Shown piece by piece: positions 9,434 to 19,657 of a stretch of 64,000 nt of DNA. Source of the DNA: Oidiodendron maius Zn (Eukaryota > Ascomycota > Leotiomycetes > Myxotrichaceae); contig KN832876.1 of the NCBI GenBank assembly GCA_000827325.1, positions 248,001-312,000 on the forward strand, written 5' to 3'. The translations under genes and the position numbers were made by a program. Under the pieces are notes generated by a model. The model ran no database searches, was not told the DNA's origin, and saw only the letters and a list, made by a program, of their open reading frames with translations. Position 1 is the first letter of the stretch, and the number at the start of each line of letters is the position of its first letter.

Positions 9434-12400
9434 ATGTTTCGTGAGCTCTTAAGAATCACTGGGCTCACTTCTTCCCAATCAGCGCCTTCTCTACCGGACA
9501 AAGAAAAAAATACTAAAGATATGCGTAAGTATCATATATCTTCACGCCGAAATAAGCTGGACCTCTTCCTCCCATTACGTGACTGTCACTCATGCTTTAT
9601 AGTAGACCCTCGAGACGGCAAACATCAGGGTGGAATGAAAATGCTAGGCATCGACAATTCGGAGCGCTACCCAGAGGAAACAGAGCCGAAGGGAAAGGAA
9701 GCCAAGTCAAAATCTAAAGCAAAAAATTCCAAGAAACACAAAAGGGCTGCAGAGGATACTGGGCTCCAGGGTGTGATAGAGACTGATTTTACGGCGAACA
9801 CACCTGTGGAAGACTATCTGGCTGAAGCTGTGAACAATGTCAACAGCCATGACGAGAGTGGTGGGGTACTTGGAGGTTTGACTAGGCTCGCGAAGAAGGC
9901 AAACGGCAAGACGTCACGACGAAAGAGAGCTGAAAAGCTGGCTGAGGATGGAAGGAATGAGGATAATGTCCAATTTGGGAATCGAATTGAACCGACGCAA
10001 ACCACTTCGGCAGGTTATGTTAATGATATTGCGAAATCAGAGGTTTTAACGCGGCTTCCTCAGGCCAAAAGAGCCAAGTCCCGAAACTTGGCGAGCGATT
10101 CCTTTACTAACTATCATGAAGATGCTAATGGCTTGGAGAAAGTATTACATCGGCCTCTAACTCCTACGAACAAGTCATATAATCCTATAGAAGCCGACGG
10201 CGACCGGGGAGATAATCTACAACAGCACTCTGAGAAAGCTCTAGGCAAAAGAAAAGCTGTCGATGAACCTGGAAAACAAGGTCATAGAAAGAAAGCTCGG
10301 AAGTCTACTTCTAACGAAGCACAGGGGCAAGACTTAAGGCAAATATTTCCCGTACAACAGTCGTCCGGTAATTCTCCACGAGTTCGAGTTGTTATGGAAA
10401 ATGTAAATCTAAACACCAAGAAGCATAACATATCAACCATGGACGGCCCTAGCGAGGATCATATACGAGATAAAAGCGATGTGTCCGGCAGTCAGGTCAT
10501 CCCAACCCTGCTTGAAAAAGACTCGGGGCTGCCATTTGAGGCGGCAGTTTTGGAAGCTAGCAAAATTCGCAAGCATCGAAAGCGTCGCTTACCAGTCGAT
10601 GGAGATGATAGTGGTCATGTCAGCAAGTCAAAGAAGATAAGTCGACTTCCGTTGAACGCATCTTCAAAAAATCCCTCAAAGACTCCCCAATCAACCGTAA
10701 AAGCTACTGGGACAGCGGCTGCATCTAGCCTTAAGAGTTCCTTAACTGTTGCGGATACTACAGCAATATCACAAGCAGTTGAGGCCTACAGAGAGGACAA
10801 AAATATGACGCAACGTCAGGTCAACGGAATAATCCAGCTGCCTGCCAACTCTGTAGCTAGTAAAGCTTTGTGGACGTCTATATATGAAGAATTGCCGTAC
10901 ATTCCTCGCCGGAATATTCAACAATTCTGTAGAAGAAACTTCCACAATTATGAAGGCCGAGGTGTCTGGACTGCGGAGCAAGATGAAGAGCTGAGAGAAG
11001 CCTATCAGAGGCGTCCTAACAAGTGGACAGACATTGGCCAAGAATTGAATAGGTTTCCAGAAGACGTGCGAGATCGATGGAGGAACTATCTCGTGTGTGC
11101 TGGAAATATGAAGAAGGATGTGTGGGATAGGGTCGAAGAGGAACAACTTCTGGCTGCTGTGGCGGAATGTGTTCATGACATACGTGAAGGAAGACATCGG
11201 ACAGGGTCAACTCCTGCGGCTCTGGGTGACGAAGAACGGCTCATAGACTGGCAAAAGGTCTCCGAAAAAATGCATCACACTCGAAGCCGACTTCAATGCA
11301 GCTACAAATGGAAGAAGCTCAATGCCGCCAATAAGTCAGATAATGAGGGAGACGAACGCAATCCTATCATTAGTCGGTCATGGCGATTGCGGGATGCTAA
11401 GGTACAGGCTAGAACAATGTCTGCGGCAGAGAAACTGCGTCTTTTACAAGCAATTAGGGATTCCGGGGCCAGCAGAGAAGGTAAAATACCCTGGCGGAAT
11501 ATTGCCCTCGAACTTAAAGAAACGGGAAAACGAATGACTTGGAAGGTATGCATTAGAAGACTCATGAACAGACTCCCTGGTAGTGAAGAAATGAGCTTTG
11601 GAGAGACAATTGAACGGCTGGTCGATGTCTTTGAAGCGTCAGCGCCTAATGAGCCAGAGGGCCTCGAACTGAACCCCTTAATGTCCTCATATACTAGAGG
11701 CCCATCCTTGTCGCAGACCATGACTGCCAATAACGAACCTGATCCGCTGGCTACTGATAGTGACGAGGAGGAGCAAGTGATCAAGGCTATGTCTGCAAAA
11801 AAAGGTCGCAAATCGATGCGAACATCGAATACTAAAAGCAAAGGAAATGAGGCTTCGAATGCTGGTGACGGAGAGAGGCAGCCATCAACTCCTAAAGAGA
11901 AGCGAAAGTTTAGAGATCGCATGAGACGGCAAGATGAATCTACACCGGAACCAGCTGACCCAAATTCCGGCTCATTTGAAGAGGCCATCACGACCGATGC
12001 AGAAGAAGACATGATTTCGAGCCTCCAATTACCAAAAGCCGATAAGAAAAAAAGACGAAAGTCAAAGGCCCGCAAAATTCTCAGCGAGGAGATAGTTGTT
12101 GAAGAACTAAGTGGTGATGAACATGTTACTAGTAGCCAGCCTGGCGCACAACCAGTTGACGAGAAAGACGATGGGTCATGCGAGGTCGAGAGTTCCTCCA
12201 GGGAGGACAGTGCTGTCAAAGTCGAGGCCCACGATAAACAAGCCCACGACAGGGAAAGTGTAGATCTCGATGGCGACAGCCCCCCAAGTGGAAATGACCT
12301 CGGAAATCACAAATTTTCAGACATCAATGAAGGTGAACACACATCAGAGTGCGCCAACGAGACCGGAAGCGTTGATCTCGAAGATTATGCTACCGCTACC

Positions 12401-12667
12401 AATGGCTTTGATGATGAAGAATCAGAAGTCAGCGCAGATGATGCCCTGTCTACTAGAAGTTCTGACAATGCGGATATGGATGCGACTGAAAGTGTCCATC
12501 GAGATGATGACAATAAGAAGTTTTACCGTAGAATTGCAAGCCAGCATGTGGAAAAATACTTCGACAATGCCGCAAGTGACTCGGAATCAGTCAGCTCGAG
12601 CGGTAGCAGCATTTCCAGCATTCCAGCCAAGGTCAATAGGAAAAGGGATATGAGCATTGAATTGTGA
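9434..12667 (+). CDS. Reb1/TTF-I-like Myb DNA-binding protein
   Basis: The frame encodes 1077 residues. The N-terminal half is basic and disordered with likely nuclear-localisation patches (for example KSKSKAKNSKKHKR). The DNA-binding core has three Myb/SANT-like units: about 508-560 (around Trp512, GVWTAEQDEELREAY), about 562-640 (DVWDRVEEEQLLAA to SYKWKKL) and about 662-716 (SAAEKLRLLQAIRD to RLMNRLPG). This order is typical of fungal Reb1 and animal TTF-I, which bind rDNA terminators and some Pol II promoters, halt RNA polymerase I and block replication forks. The C-terminal 350 residues are acidic and Ser-rich. A 78-nt segment (9525-9602) with a canonical GTAAGT donor and a TAG acceptor is in frame without stops, so it may be spliced out, removing 26 residues. 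Family assignment is good; orthology to Reb1 itself is inferred. Confidence 0.8.
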   Translation: MFRELLRITGLTSSQSAPSLPDKEKNTKDMRKYHISSRRNKLDLFLPLRDCHSCFIVDPRDGKHQGGMKMLGIDNSERYPEETEPKGKEAKSKSKAKNSKKHKRAAEDTGLQGVIETDFTANTPVEDYLAEAVNNVNSHDESGGVLGGLTRLAKKANGKTSRRKRAEKLAEDGRNEDNVQFGNRIEPTQTTSAGYVNDIAKSEVLTRLPQAKRAKSRNLASDSFTNYHEDANGLEKVLHRPLTPTNKSYNPIEADGDRGDNLQQHSEKALGKRKAVDEPGKQGHRKKARKSTSNEAQGQDLRQIFPVQQSSGNSPRVRVVMENVNLNTKKHNISTMDGPSEDHIRDKSDVSGSQVIPTLLEKDSGLPFEAAVLEASKIRKHRKRRLPVDGDDSGHVSKSKKISRLPLNASSKNPSKTPQSTVKATGTAAASSLKSSLTVADTTAISQAVEAYREDKNMTQRQVNGIIQLPANSVASKALWTSIYEELPYIPRRNIQQFCRRNFHNYEGRGVWTAEQDEELREAYQRRPNKWTDIGQELNRFPEDVRDRWRNYLVCAGNMKKDVWDRVEEEQLLAAVAECVHDIREGRHRTGSTPAALGDEERLIDWQKVSEKMHHTRSRLQCSYKWKKLNAANKSDNEGDERNPIISRSWRLRDAKVQARTMSAAEKLRLLQAIRDSGASREGKIPWRNIALELKETGKRMTWKVCIRRLMNRLPGSEEMSFGETIERLVDVFEASAPNEPEGLELNPLMSSYTRGPSLSQTMTANNEPDPLATDSDEEEQVIKAMSAKKGRKSMRTSNTKSKGNEASNAGDGERQPSTPKEKRKFRDRMRRQDESTPEPADPNSGSFEEAITTDAEEDMISSLQLPKADKKKRRKSKARKILSEEIVVEELSGDEHVTSSQPGAQPVDEKDDGSCEVESSSREDSAVKVEAHDKQAHDRESVDLDGDSPPSGNDLGNHKFSDINEGEHTSECANETGSVDLEDYATATNGFDDEESEVSADDALSTRSSDNADMDATESVHRDDDNKKFYRRIASQHVEKYFDNAASDSESVSSSGSSISSIPAKVNRKRDMSIEL

Positions 12668-13461
12668 TAGTGTGTAATTCGGGTGGGCACGGATGATATT
12701 CGGCAGGATTATCCTAATGAATATTAAACAATACTCATGCATATGAGATTGTTTGTATATCTCTTCCCTAGGAGTGCACCAATGATTCGCTGTGCTATAA
12801 ACCGCGCGAATGTGAGGCTGCCTAGATAGTGAAATGACAGGCTGTGGGGGCTGCTGCCTGTAACGGGCGAGTGGATTCCTCCCTCATTAGATGGGCGAGT
12901 ATGTACGTACGAATATTACATCCCTGACACCCATTCCGGGAGGAAGAATACTACTACTTAGATGTATAATCCCATATGAGATAGGTGATTGTCTTGCCAG
13001 TCTATCAGGTCACCGTTTCGCGCGTTGTCTGGGTCCGTCTAGTAACCCCAATATGTACAGCCAGCGGGACTTACTTTATCCAGCTGGGGATGGTATGGAT
13101 CCTGGACCACTTAGCTGTAGATGCTACAAGTTGAGGGACTTGCGCCATCTAAGTCCTTCCTATACAACAGTATTGAAATGGACAATATAACACTTGCTTC
13201 GTGCACAACTCTTTTGGAGAGTATTCCTAATAGCAATATTATATCAGAGTTCTGAGTAATAGGAGACTACCTAAGATCTTGCTATTCAAGGTTAAACGAT
13301 TGAATTTTACAAAGGAAAGAGAAGTACTGTCCCAGGGCAGCCTATTCTAGCCAGCCAAACGTGCTATTGTTCCATGTGGCCGGCAACTTTTTCTCACCTC
13401 TCAGTCTTGGCTTAGTCCCTGTCCGATCTCTTCAAGTTGGTGCTAAAATGGCCAACTCAGA
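12668..13461. other. Intergenic between convergent genes
   Basis: 3' flanks of the Myb-like gene (+) and the 250-residue protein gene (-). The ORF at 12891-13190 has no family resemblance. No repeat or RNA gene seen. Confidence 0.6.
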
Positions 13462-14214
13462 TCACTTCGTTTCGGACCGGCTATTATTCTCCTCATTATT
13501 CTCTACCTCGTCTGCTTGTTCATGATTCTGTCGCTTTTCCACGCAGGGCGTGTCCTGTTGTTTATATGTTGCAGTTATAGGCTTAAAAAGAGGACCGTTT
13601 TCGATCTCCTCCGGGCTCAAAGGTGGAAAGTAGTCAATATCGGCTCCGCTATACGACCTATCTCGATAGGGCTCGCAGATTTGAACCCACTTTTCAATTG
13701 TATCATTTTGCAAATGGGGGAAGAGACCTGGGGTATTCAACAGTACGGAGATGCTCTCAGCATTGCGTGGAATATAATCGTTCGGATTGTGTTGGCTGGC
13801 AGTGCTAGCTGTGCTAGCCGTCGACAAGGATGAGCTATCTTGCGAGGCCATTAGCCATACACTCTCCTGCCTTCGGCCAAGAGAATGGAGGTATGAGTGA
13901 CTGTCTTGAATCTCGGTGTTCATAGCTGGCGCAGATGAACGGCCTGTGCGACGCACAGAAATAGACGCACTTTGGCAAGTCAGATGTGGCTCTGATAGGG
14001 AGAAAGCGGTGTTTGCTTGCCTTCCGGAGTCCAGAGCAGCATTTGAAAGTCCTTTGGTTTGATACAAAACACTTGCGTTGGGTTGCCGGAAAATCCATGA
14101 CTCGTCTTCATCCTGCCTTGGTGTTACTTCTTCATCGGCCTTTTCAGGATGGTGGCATTGTCCATCTGCTTTTCTTTCATTTACCACTATCCAGGGCCGA
14201 TTTCCATGGTCCAT
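13462..14214 (-). CDS. Unrecognised 250-residue polar protein
   Basis: A single-exon frame starts at the ATG at 14214-14212. The protein is hydrophilic. It has a Ser/Thr/Ala run (about residues 128-140) and a more ordered segment at about 150-210 that includes YIPRNAESISVLLNTPGLFP and a Pro-rich FPPLSPEEIENGP motif. The tail is Asn/Glu/Gln-rich. No signal peptide or membrane helix is visible. I recognise no family. The compact SVLLNTPGLFPHLQNDTIEKW stretch looks like a real conserved segment, which is the main reason to accept this frame. Confidence 0.6.
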   Translation of the reverse strand: MDHGNRPWIVVNERKADGQCHHPEKADEEVTPRQDEDESWIFRQPNASVLYQTKGLSNAALDSGRQANTAFSLSEPHLTCQSASISVRRTGRSSAPAMNTEIQDSHSYLHSLGRRQESVWLMASQDSSSLSTASTASTASQHNPNDYIPRNAESISVLLNTPGLFPHLQNDTIEKWVQICEPYRDRSYSGADIDYFPPLSPEEIENGPLFKPITATYKQQDTPCVEKRQNHEQADEVENNEENNSRSETK

Positions 14215-15795
14215 AGTTTAGATCATTTAGCGAACGGCAAGTCCAAGATTTGCTAGTGGAAGGCGGTCGGCGCCTTGACTTTGTTTTGGATCTCCAGGAA
14301 GTAATGACCATGAGGCTAATGGCACAATCGGGCGGTAATAGAAATAGTCATATATAGACGCCCAGTTGGAAAGGTGGGCCAGAGGGGAGTCACAATACTG
14401 GCCACCTGGTGGGGTCTTTATATGCTATACAGGCCCACAGTCGTCTAAATCAGTAGCTGGACTACCAGGGAAATGTTTGAGGCGGACTGGCCGTTTACAT
14501 GTTCGTCCATCCAATAAAGGAGTGACGTCCGGCGCTGGACATTCAATATGAGATACGACTGCCTCTTTTAAGAGTTCCACTATGGGGCCTACGACAGGGC
14601 CAAATCTTTTGAGGCAAACCAAGGTGTACAAACAACCCTTGGTCAAGAGCCTTTGCTGGATATCAGGGCTGACGTCTAAGTAAGGCTCAACCCAACCTTT
14701 CAGTAGCGCCGAGTTTCATCCTCGGAAGGTGGATGAATAATAAGAAACAGTGCTAGGCACCGAGGACACTAACAAGGATGACTTATGTCCAGGTTCCTTC
14801 ATTTTCCTTATCGCCTCATTCCTCTCCTCAACTTGAGAAGCAACAGCCAAACTCCCATTTCATATGTACAGCTCTCTGACGAAGTATCCCTTGTCGGAAT
14901 ACAGATGGCATAGAAAAGGTCATAAACCGTATCTCTTTTCGCAGTTGGGAAAAATGTCGGCCCTTTTGTAGTTCGGTGAATATAGCGAAACTCATGGGGG
15001 CGGATGAGGCAATCCCCCTTATTAGTTGTTCTTTGACATTTTACAATAAGGAGATATTGACTTGTTGGCATACACTTGTCTAGCGCCGCCTTGGCAGGGC
15101 TGCACCGGCTTGCTCCCACAACACTAGAAGTTTAGATGAGTTGTTTTGCTTCCAAGCTGCCACGCGATGATTTATGTCAGCCTTGTTTTGCAACACTTGG
15201 TATGCTGAATTAGGGACGTTGCAGAGGAGGTGTGCCTCTTCCACTCGATTTTGGGGGGAGACCTGTTTCCACCCAATAGCAAGACCCAGCACCAGAGAAC
15301 ACCTAATGTTGCTGCCTGACAATTCAGGCACCAGACCTGCGCCCCATTGCACGCTTGCCTCGCGAGGGTTTCTAGTAAACACAGGGACTGCAGACAATTT
15401 GCAGCCAGGGGTAAGACACATCGATGGTGTGGGCGAAGGCTTGCAAGGGATATGGAAAGATAGGCAGCTCCCTAAATCATGTAAATAACAAACCTTCCAT
15501 ATCTCGAGAGTCCTTTGACGACGTCCATGTCTGTCCAAACAAGACTTTCAAGCCTCAGGACACAGTATTTCTGCCTCACCGACAGTTGCTGCACTGACCC
15601 TGCTGGCCGGACTTCTGCTTGCAGGACTGGACTGGGACATCCGGGCTATCGGAGAACACGGACGCAACAATGCGGAGCCTCGTGTGAAGCAGCAAAAGCC
15701 ATTGCAGCCTCGGGTGACGCAAGGGCCATGTCGCGGTGAGATGACACCCACCTCCTCTCAGTCTTTTCTATCCCGGCGTGAGGGGTGGGTGGAAC

Positions 15796-15890
15796 AGGAG
15801 TCGAATGGAACAGAGTGGGAATCGCCTGGGAATCGAACGGGAATCGAATGGGAATCGAAAAGAAATGGAATGCTGATCGAATGGATATGG
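15796..15890 (+). repeat. Degenerate short tandem repeat, core GGGAATCGAA
   Basis: About five to seven units of roughly 10-12 bp sharing the core GGGAATCGAA(T/C)G follow one another with small variations (for example at about 15817, 15828, 15839 and 15850). The array decays at both ends. It lies in non-coding DNA more than 1.5 kb upstream of the small protein gene at 17471. Confidence 0.7.
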
Positions 15891-16731
15891 AAACCCGAGT
15901 ACATAGCAGAAGGGTAATGTGCCTGGAAGTGATCAGGGGGGAAAAGTGAGCCGGCACGTCGGAAGCCTGTTTTAGTTAACAAACGTGACTCCAAAAGCAA
16001 AAGTGGGCGTCCTATCCCCTCGCATAAAAGCCGACGACTCCTGGTACGCATGATCGAGCCACATCTTACGAATCAGTGGAAGCTCGCCCATCTGCCTGCA
16101 TTGTGTGTGCATCATCACACCATGCGACTTTCCACATCAGGCGCGAGAGCAGGAGGATCGCTCAGAGTGGCTGGAGAGAAATAGAGAGAAGAGAGAGCGA
16201 GAGAACAGCACCTGTGTGCCTCTCAGCTCGTCACCGCCGAGAGTCACGCACGCTCCTGGCCTTCCTGTAAGCCGGCCTGTTGGACATCTACTGGGACAAG
16301 GCGCGGAATGTTGGTGGCCATACTATGGTCCACGTTGTGCTTGGGCGTGCAAGGCGCGATCACAGCCTCTCGAGTGTATTTCATTTCAAGGGCATTGCAT
16401 CACAGACTTCCCATCCATGTTGACCAAGTGGTCGTTGTGCATCCAGATCCCGGCCCACGTCCTCGATATTGAAGCGCATCAAGGCTGAGGCGGACCTCAC
16501 CGAAGCCTATTGTTATTCGTCGTCGGGTGCGGTTGCTGCGATATCATGCAGCCATGCTCTGCGCTTCTGCCTGGAAGGGGCGGGAAATGAGACAGGATTC
16601 AGAGGGTCATACTGTACGAGCAGGCGAACTCGAATCATATTCTCCCCTGGCAGACGATGGATTTCATACCCTGGTATGCTCTCATCTCGCCGTCGTACTA
16701 CTCCTTTTCGTCCAGCCCTTCGCCTTTGGGT

Positions 16732-16737
16732 GTTATA
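16732..16737 (+). promoter_or_regulatory. Candidate TATA box for the 17471 gene
   Basis: TATAAA is followed by a pyrimidine-rich tract (ctcccctctatccttttc), the usual context of fungal transcription starts. If used, it would give the gene at 17471 a leader of about 700 nt, interrupted by the intron proposed at 17405-17461. Confidence 0.35.
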
Positions 16738-17404
16738 AATCACTCCCCGCTCCCCTCTATCCTTTTCACTGTACCTACCTTTCGTTACATTGCACGGATG
16801 CCCTCTCAGCACTTTCGTCGCAGTTCTCAGGCATACTTAGACCCTCCCGCATCGGGTTTTCCATCCCCAACCAATCACATCATCCCGCTCTCCTTCTGCA
16901 GCCCTCTTCCTCTCCCAATCCGAATGGGACCTCCTGATTGGCCGGCGAGGAACGAATGCTACCGCAGATAATCGTGATGATGATGATGATGCTTTATGGT
17001 GGGAGACGAGACTCGACACGCAAATTCCTCCGTTGCCGTGAGGAGGGTTATGTATGAGCATGGTGCGATAATACGTACCTGCTCTCGGTGACCAAATATG
17101 GACGATGGGTGCTGTCGGTCGGCGCAGAGTCGGCGCCGGCGAAGGGCGAACACTCGCGAGAGCTGTACGGTAGGTGGGATCTCACGTTTTTGTCGCTTTC
17201 TGGTCTGCAGTACAGCGCAGCAGTAGAACCCCCCCCCCTCCTCTTCCTCTTCTCTCTCGTCGCTCTGCAGGGTCGGGAAATTCCCATGCTCTCAGCTCGA
17301 ATTCTCGCAGTCCTCGACACAGTTACCCTTTTTTTCGAGCTCTCTTGTCACGACTCGCAGGAGTTACTAGACTTGGTTACTCCGTGCTCGTCTTGAGGAT
17401 AAAT

Positions 17405-17461
17405 GTAAGTTCCGAGAGTCCTACATTCTAGTCCTGTCATGGATCTGACCCTGGTGCCTAG
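17405..17461 (+). other. Probable intron in the 5' leader of the 17471 gene
   Basis: A consensus donor GTAAGT at 17405 pairs with a CTAG acceptor ending at 17461, ten bases before the start ATG. The 57-nt size matches other introns in the window. Confidence 0.4.
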
Positions 17462-17470
17462 AAATTCGCC

Positions 17471-18040
17471 ATGAAAGCCTCCCACAACCCACCTGTCCAA
17501 ACCAAGAGCATGAAGGCGAATGCTACTTGGGAATCAGATATCCAAGCCGGCACAAATATGGAGGCCTGGGGTGCTTTTGCCTGCCACAGCTGCAAATATG
17601 AGTCGGGGGGAGTGGCTGCCTATGACTCGATCGAGGAACTGGAGCAGATAATGGAGCAAACCTATCTCCACGACCATGAGTCGACGATCTCGGGGGACAT
17701 CGAGTCGCTGGCACCCAGCACCTCTGCGGCCTCTACCGATGTCAACCATAGCTCCGTCAACGATCCTACCTCCGATAGGAGTACCACCTCTTGGATGACG
17801 GTCCCGTCCCTCGACGGCCACGATCGAGCTGGCGGATACAACTACTACTACAGCGAGTATCCTCCCATCCCGACCGGCGACGGGCCCTACCGTTATGACC
17901 ACGCCCGCTTGGGAGGCGACGTCTCCAAGCCGAGTCCTCTCGAGATATGGAAGGACACATACGAACGACACGAGCATATTGCGTACCGCTTGGAGAAGCC
18001 GGCGAAGCCACACAAGACCGCCCGATCGAGGCGACAATGA
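17471..18040 (+). CDS. Unrecognised 189-residue acidic protein
   Basis: A single-exon frame begins at an ATG shortly after the putative leader intron. The N-terminal half carries a possible conserved stretch (EAWGAFACHSCKYESGG, then an acidic helix with EELEQIMEQTY). The middle is Ser/Thr/Asp-rich. A Tyr/Pro-rich part (YNYYYSEYPPIP) precedes a basic C-terminus ending in RSRRQ. No signal peptide or membrane helix is seen. I do not recognise it. The very long upstream region and likely leader intron are typical of regulated, stress- or development-related fungal genes, which is inference only. Confidence 0.6.
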   Translation: MKASHNPPVQTKSMKANATWESDIQAGTNMEAWGAFACHSCKYESGGVAAYDSIEELEQIMEQTYLHDHESTISGDIESLAPSTSAASTDVNHSSVNDPTSDRSTTSWMTVPSLDGHDRAGGYNYYYSEYPPIPTGDGPYRYDHARLGGDVSKPSPLEIWKDTYERHEHIAYRLEKPAKPHKTARSRRQ

Positions 18041-19657
18041 CCAACACGACACGTTCTGGGGTAGGGTCGGGAGTTCAGCAGGAGTTTTGGTCGCACTTCC
18101 TCCGTAGCAATTTTTTAGGCAGCGACACGGGTTTCCGGTATTTGGGGGATCTCACGAGTTGAGCACATAATGAGGTTAATAGCGCTGGGCGCGAGATCTC
18201 TCACTACATATAACGTAGAAAGCATCTTCTACCATCTTCTAGCATAGGTATTGGCACCTTCATTTGGCACTCGCCGGCTGCCTAGAGCAGCGTGAATAAA
18301 AAGCGTTTGCCTCCCAACATCTTGACCACTTGACCACTTGGCGGAGACGTTTGTTGCACGTCGCAGTTTTGACAGATGATCTCTCGTCCTTCCATCCTCT
18401 CCTTCTAAGCGTTTCTCTAGACGTGGTTCTGATCCTGACGAACCTCATCAAAATCCAGATGTGCAACAAAAATCCGTTTCGAGGAAGTTATTCGAGTCAC
18501 GTGCATGCGGGGTACGAAGCGGATGATAAGATAGCGAATATGGGGATCCCGAGACACGACGGGAACTAATCGATAGTATTCCAATCCTGCCGCCCTCGGG
18601 AACCCTTCTGTCCTCACAAACAAGCTTCTGGTCCCAGGCTGGATGGGCTAAGGAACTGTGGGCCCCGAAGAGGCAAATTTGTCATGCGAATCAATTCTTT
18701 GGTGACCCTGGGTATTGGATCTACACCTACGATTGAACGGCCAAAATATATCAATCGATGGGGCTTGCGGCGTTTCGTTGCCCGCCTGAGCTTGTTTTCT
18801 TCTGTATTAACTCGCCATAGCTAAGTCTTCCTAATTGGCAAAGGAATTATCAAAATAGGTTGGCACAAATACACCCGGAGGCGAATCACCGACGAATATG
18901 GATCCGCTTGATTAGTGGCAATCAGAATTCTAAAACAAAGCTACAAAATGTTCCCTTGACAAGACATCGAATTGATGTGGAATTGGGCCCTCAGGAACTC
19001 GATTCTGATGAGTAGAATGCCCACGGAACCCGGGATGAACCCGATTCGACAACACTTTCCTTCCAAGCAACAAACCAACTTACCTGTCATTATCTCTTCG
19101 CATCCCTTACTTAAATAGCTTACAAAGCCTAGAATTCCAAAGACATGTACACGGTTGGAGGCGCACAAGAGATACATTGGTATGGTCTTGAATATTGCGG
19201 TGCATATTGCGATTCTGGCGTCATTCCCGTCCGAAGTGTCGAGCTTCCCCCGCGCCCACGGTCATCAACTAATCAAACTGATGATCCAAGCTGCGGTAAC
19301 AACGACTCTCAGCCATAAGTTGAATCGGATGAGCTTAATTGGCCAATAATAGAATATCGGTGGAGTTAGCACAGAAGTTCCTATGTCCGAGTGAAACACG
19401 AAGCTTTTAATGTCGTTCTAGAATCGAGACGAGCGAATGGAAGGGAGAGTATCTATTGCGACAGATGGAATGCGGGATCGCAAGGAGACAAGATGCGATG
19501 AATTTATAAAATCGCCAGCTCGGGTGGAAATTGCGACATTGAAGATACTGTGACATATATCACGAGAGTCGGTTCCTTGGCTGGATATTATAGAAGAGCC
19601 ATCACAGAGAGAAATTTAACCCTTTTGACTTGATATATAAGAACCACGATCAACAAC
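18041..19657. other. Intergenic, upstream of the dioxygenase gene
   Basis: No gene, repeat or RNA gene recognised in 1.6 kb. Short ORFs on both strands show no family resemblance. Confidence 0.55.

Larger units (their letters stand above)
14215..17404. other. 3.2-kb non-coding region, long upstream region of the 17471 gene
   Basis: Many short overlapping ORFs occur on both strands, but none shows family resemblance. The stretch contains a degenerate tandem repeat (15796-15890), purine-rich runs near 16170-16210, a TATAAA at 16732-16737 with pyrimidine-rich sequence after it, a GAT trinucleotide run near 16975-16992 and a C-run near 17230. These are signs of a long regulatory or leader region rather than of genes. 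Confidence 0.5.

Noticed and set aside
11302-12219. 305-codon minus ORF
   Set aside because: Exact antisense shadow of the acidic/Ser-rich coding region of the Reb1-like gene; Ser/Leu-rich composition is what such a shadow gives.
19634-19640. TATATAA just before the dioxygenase start
   Set aside because: Only 18 bp from the ATG, too close for a TATA box unless a downstream start is used, and no such start fits.
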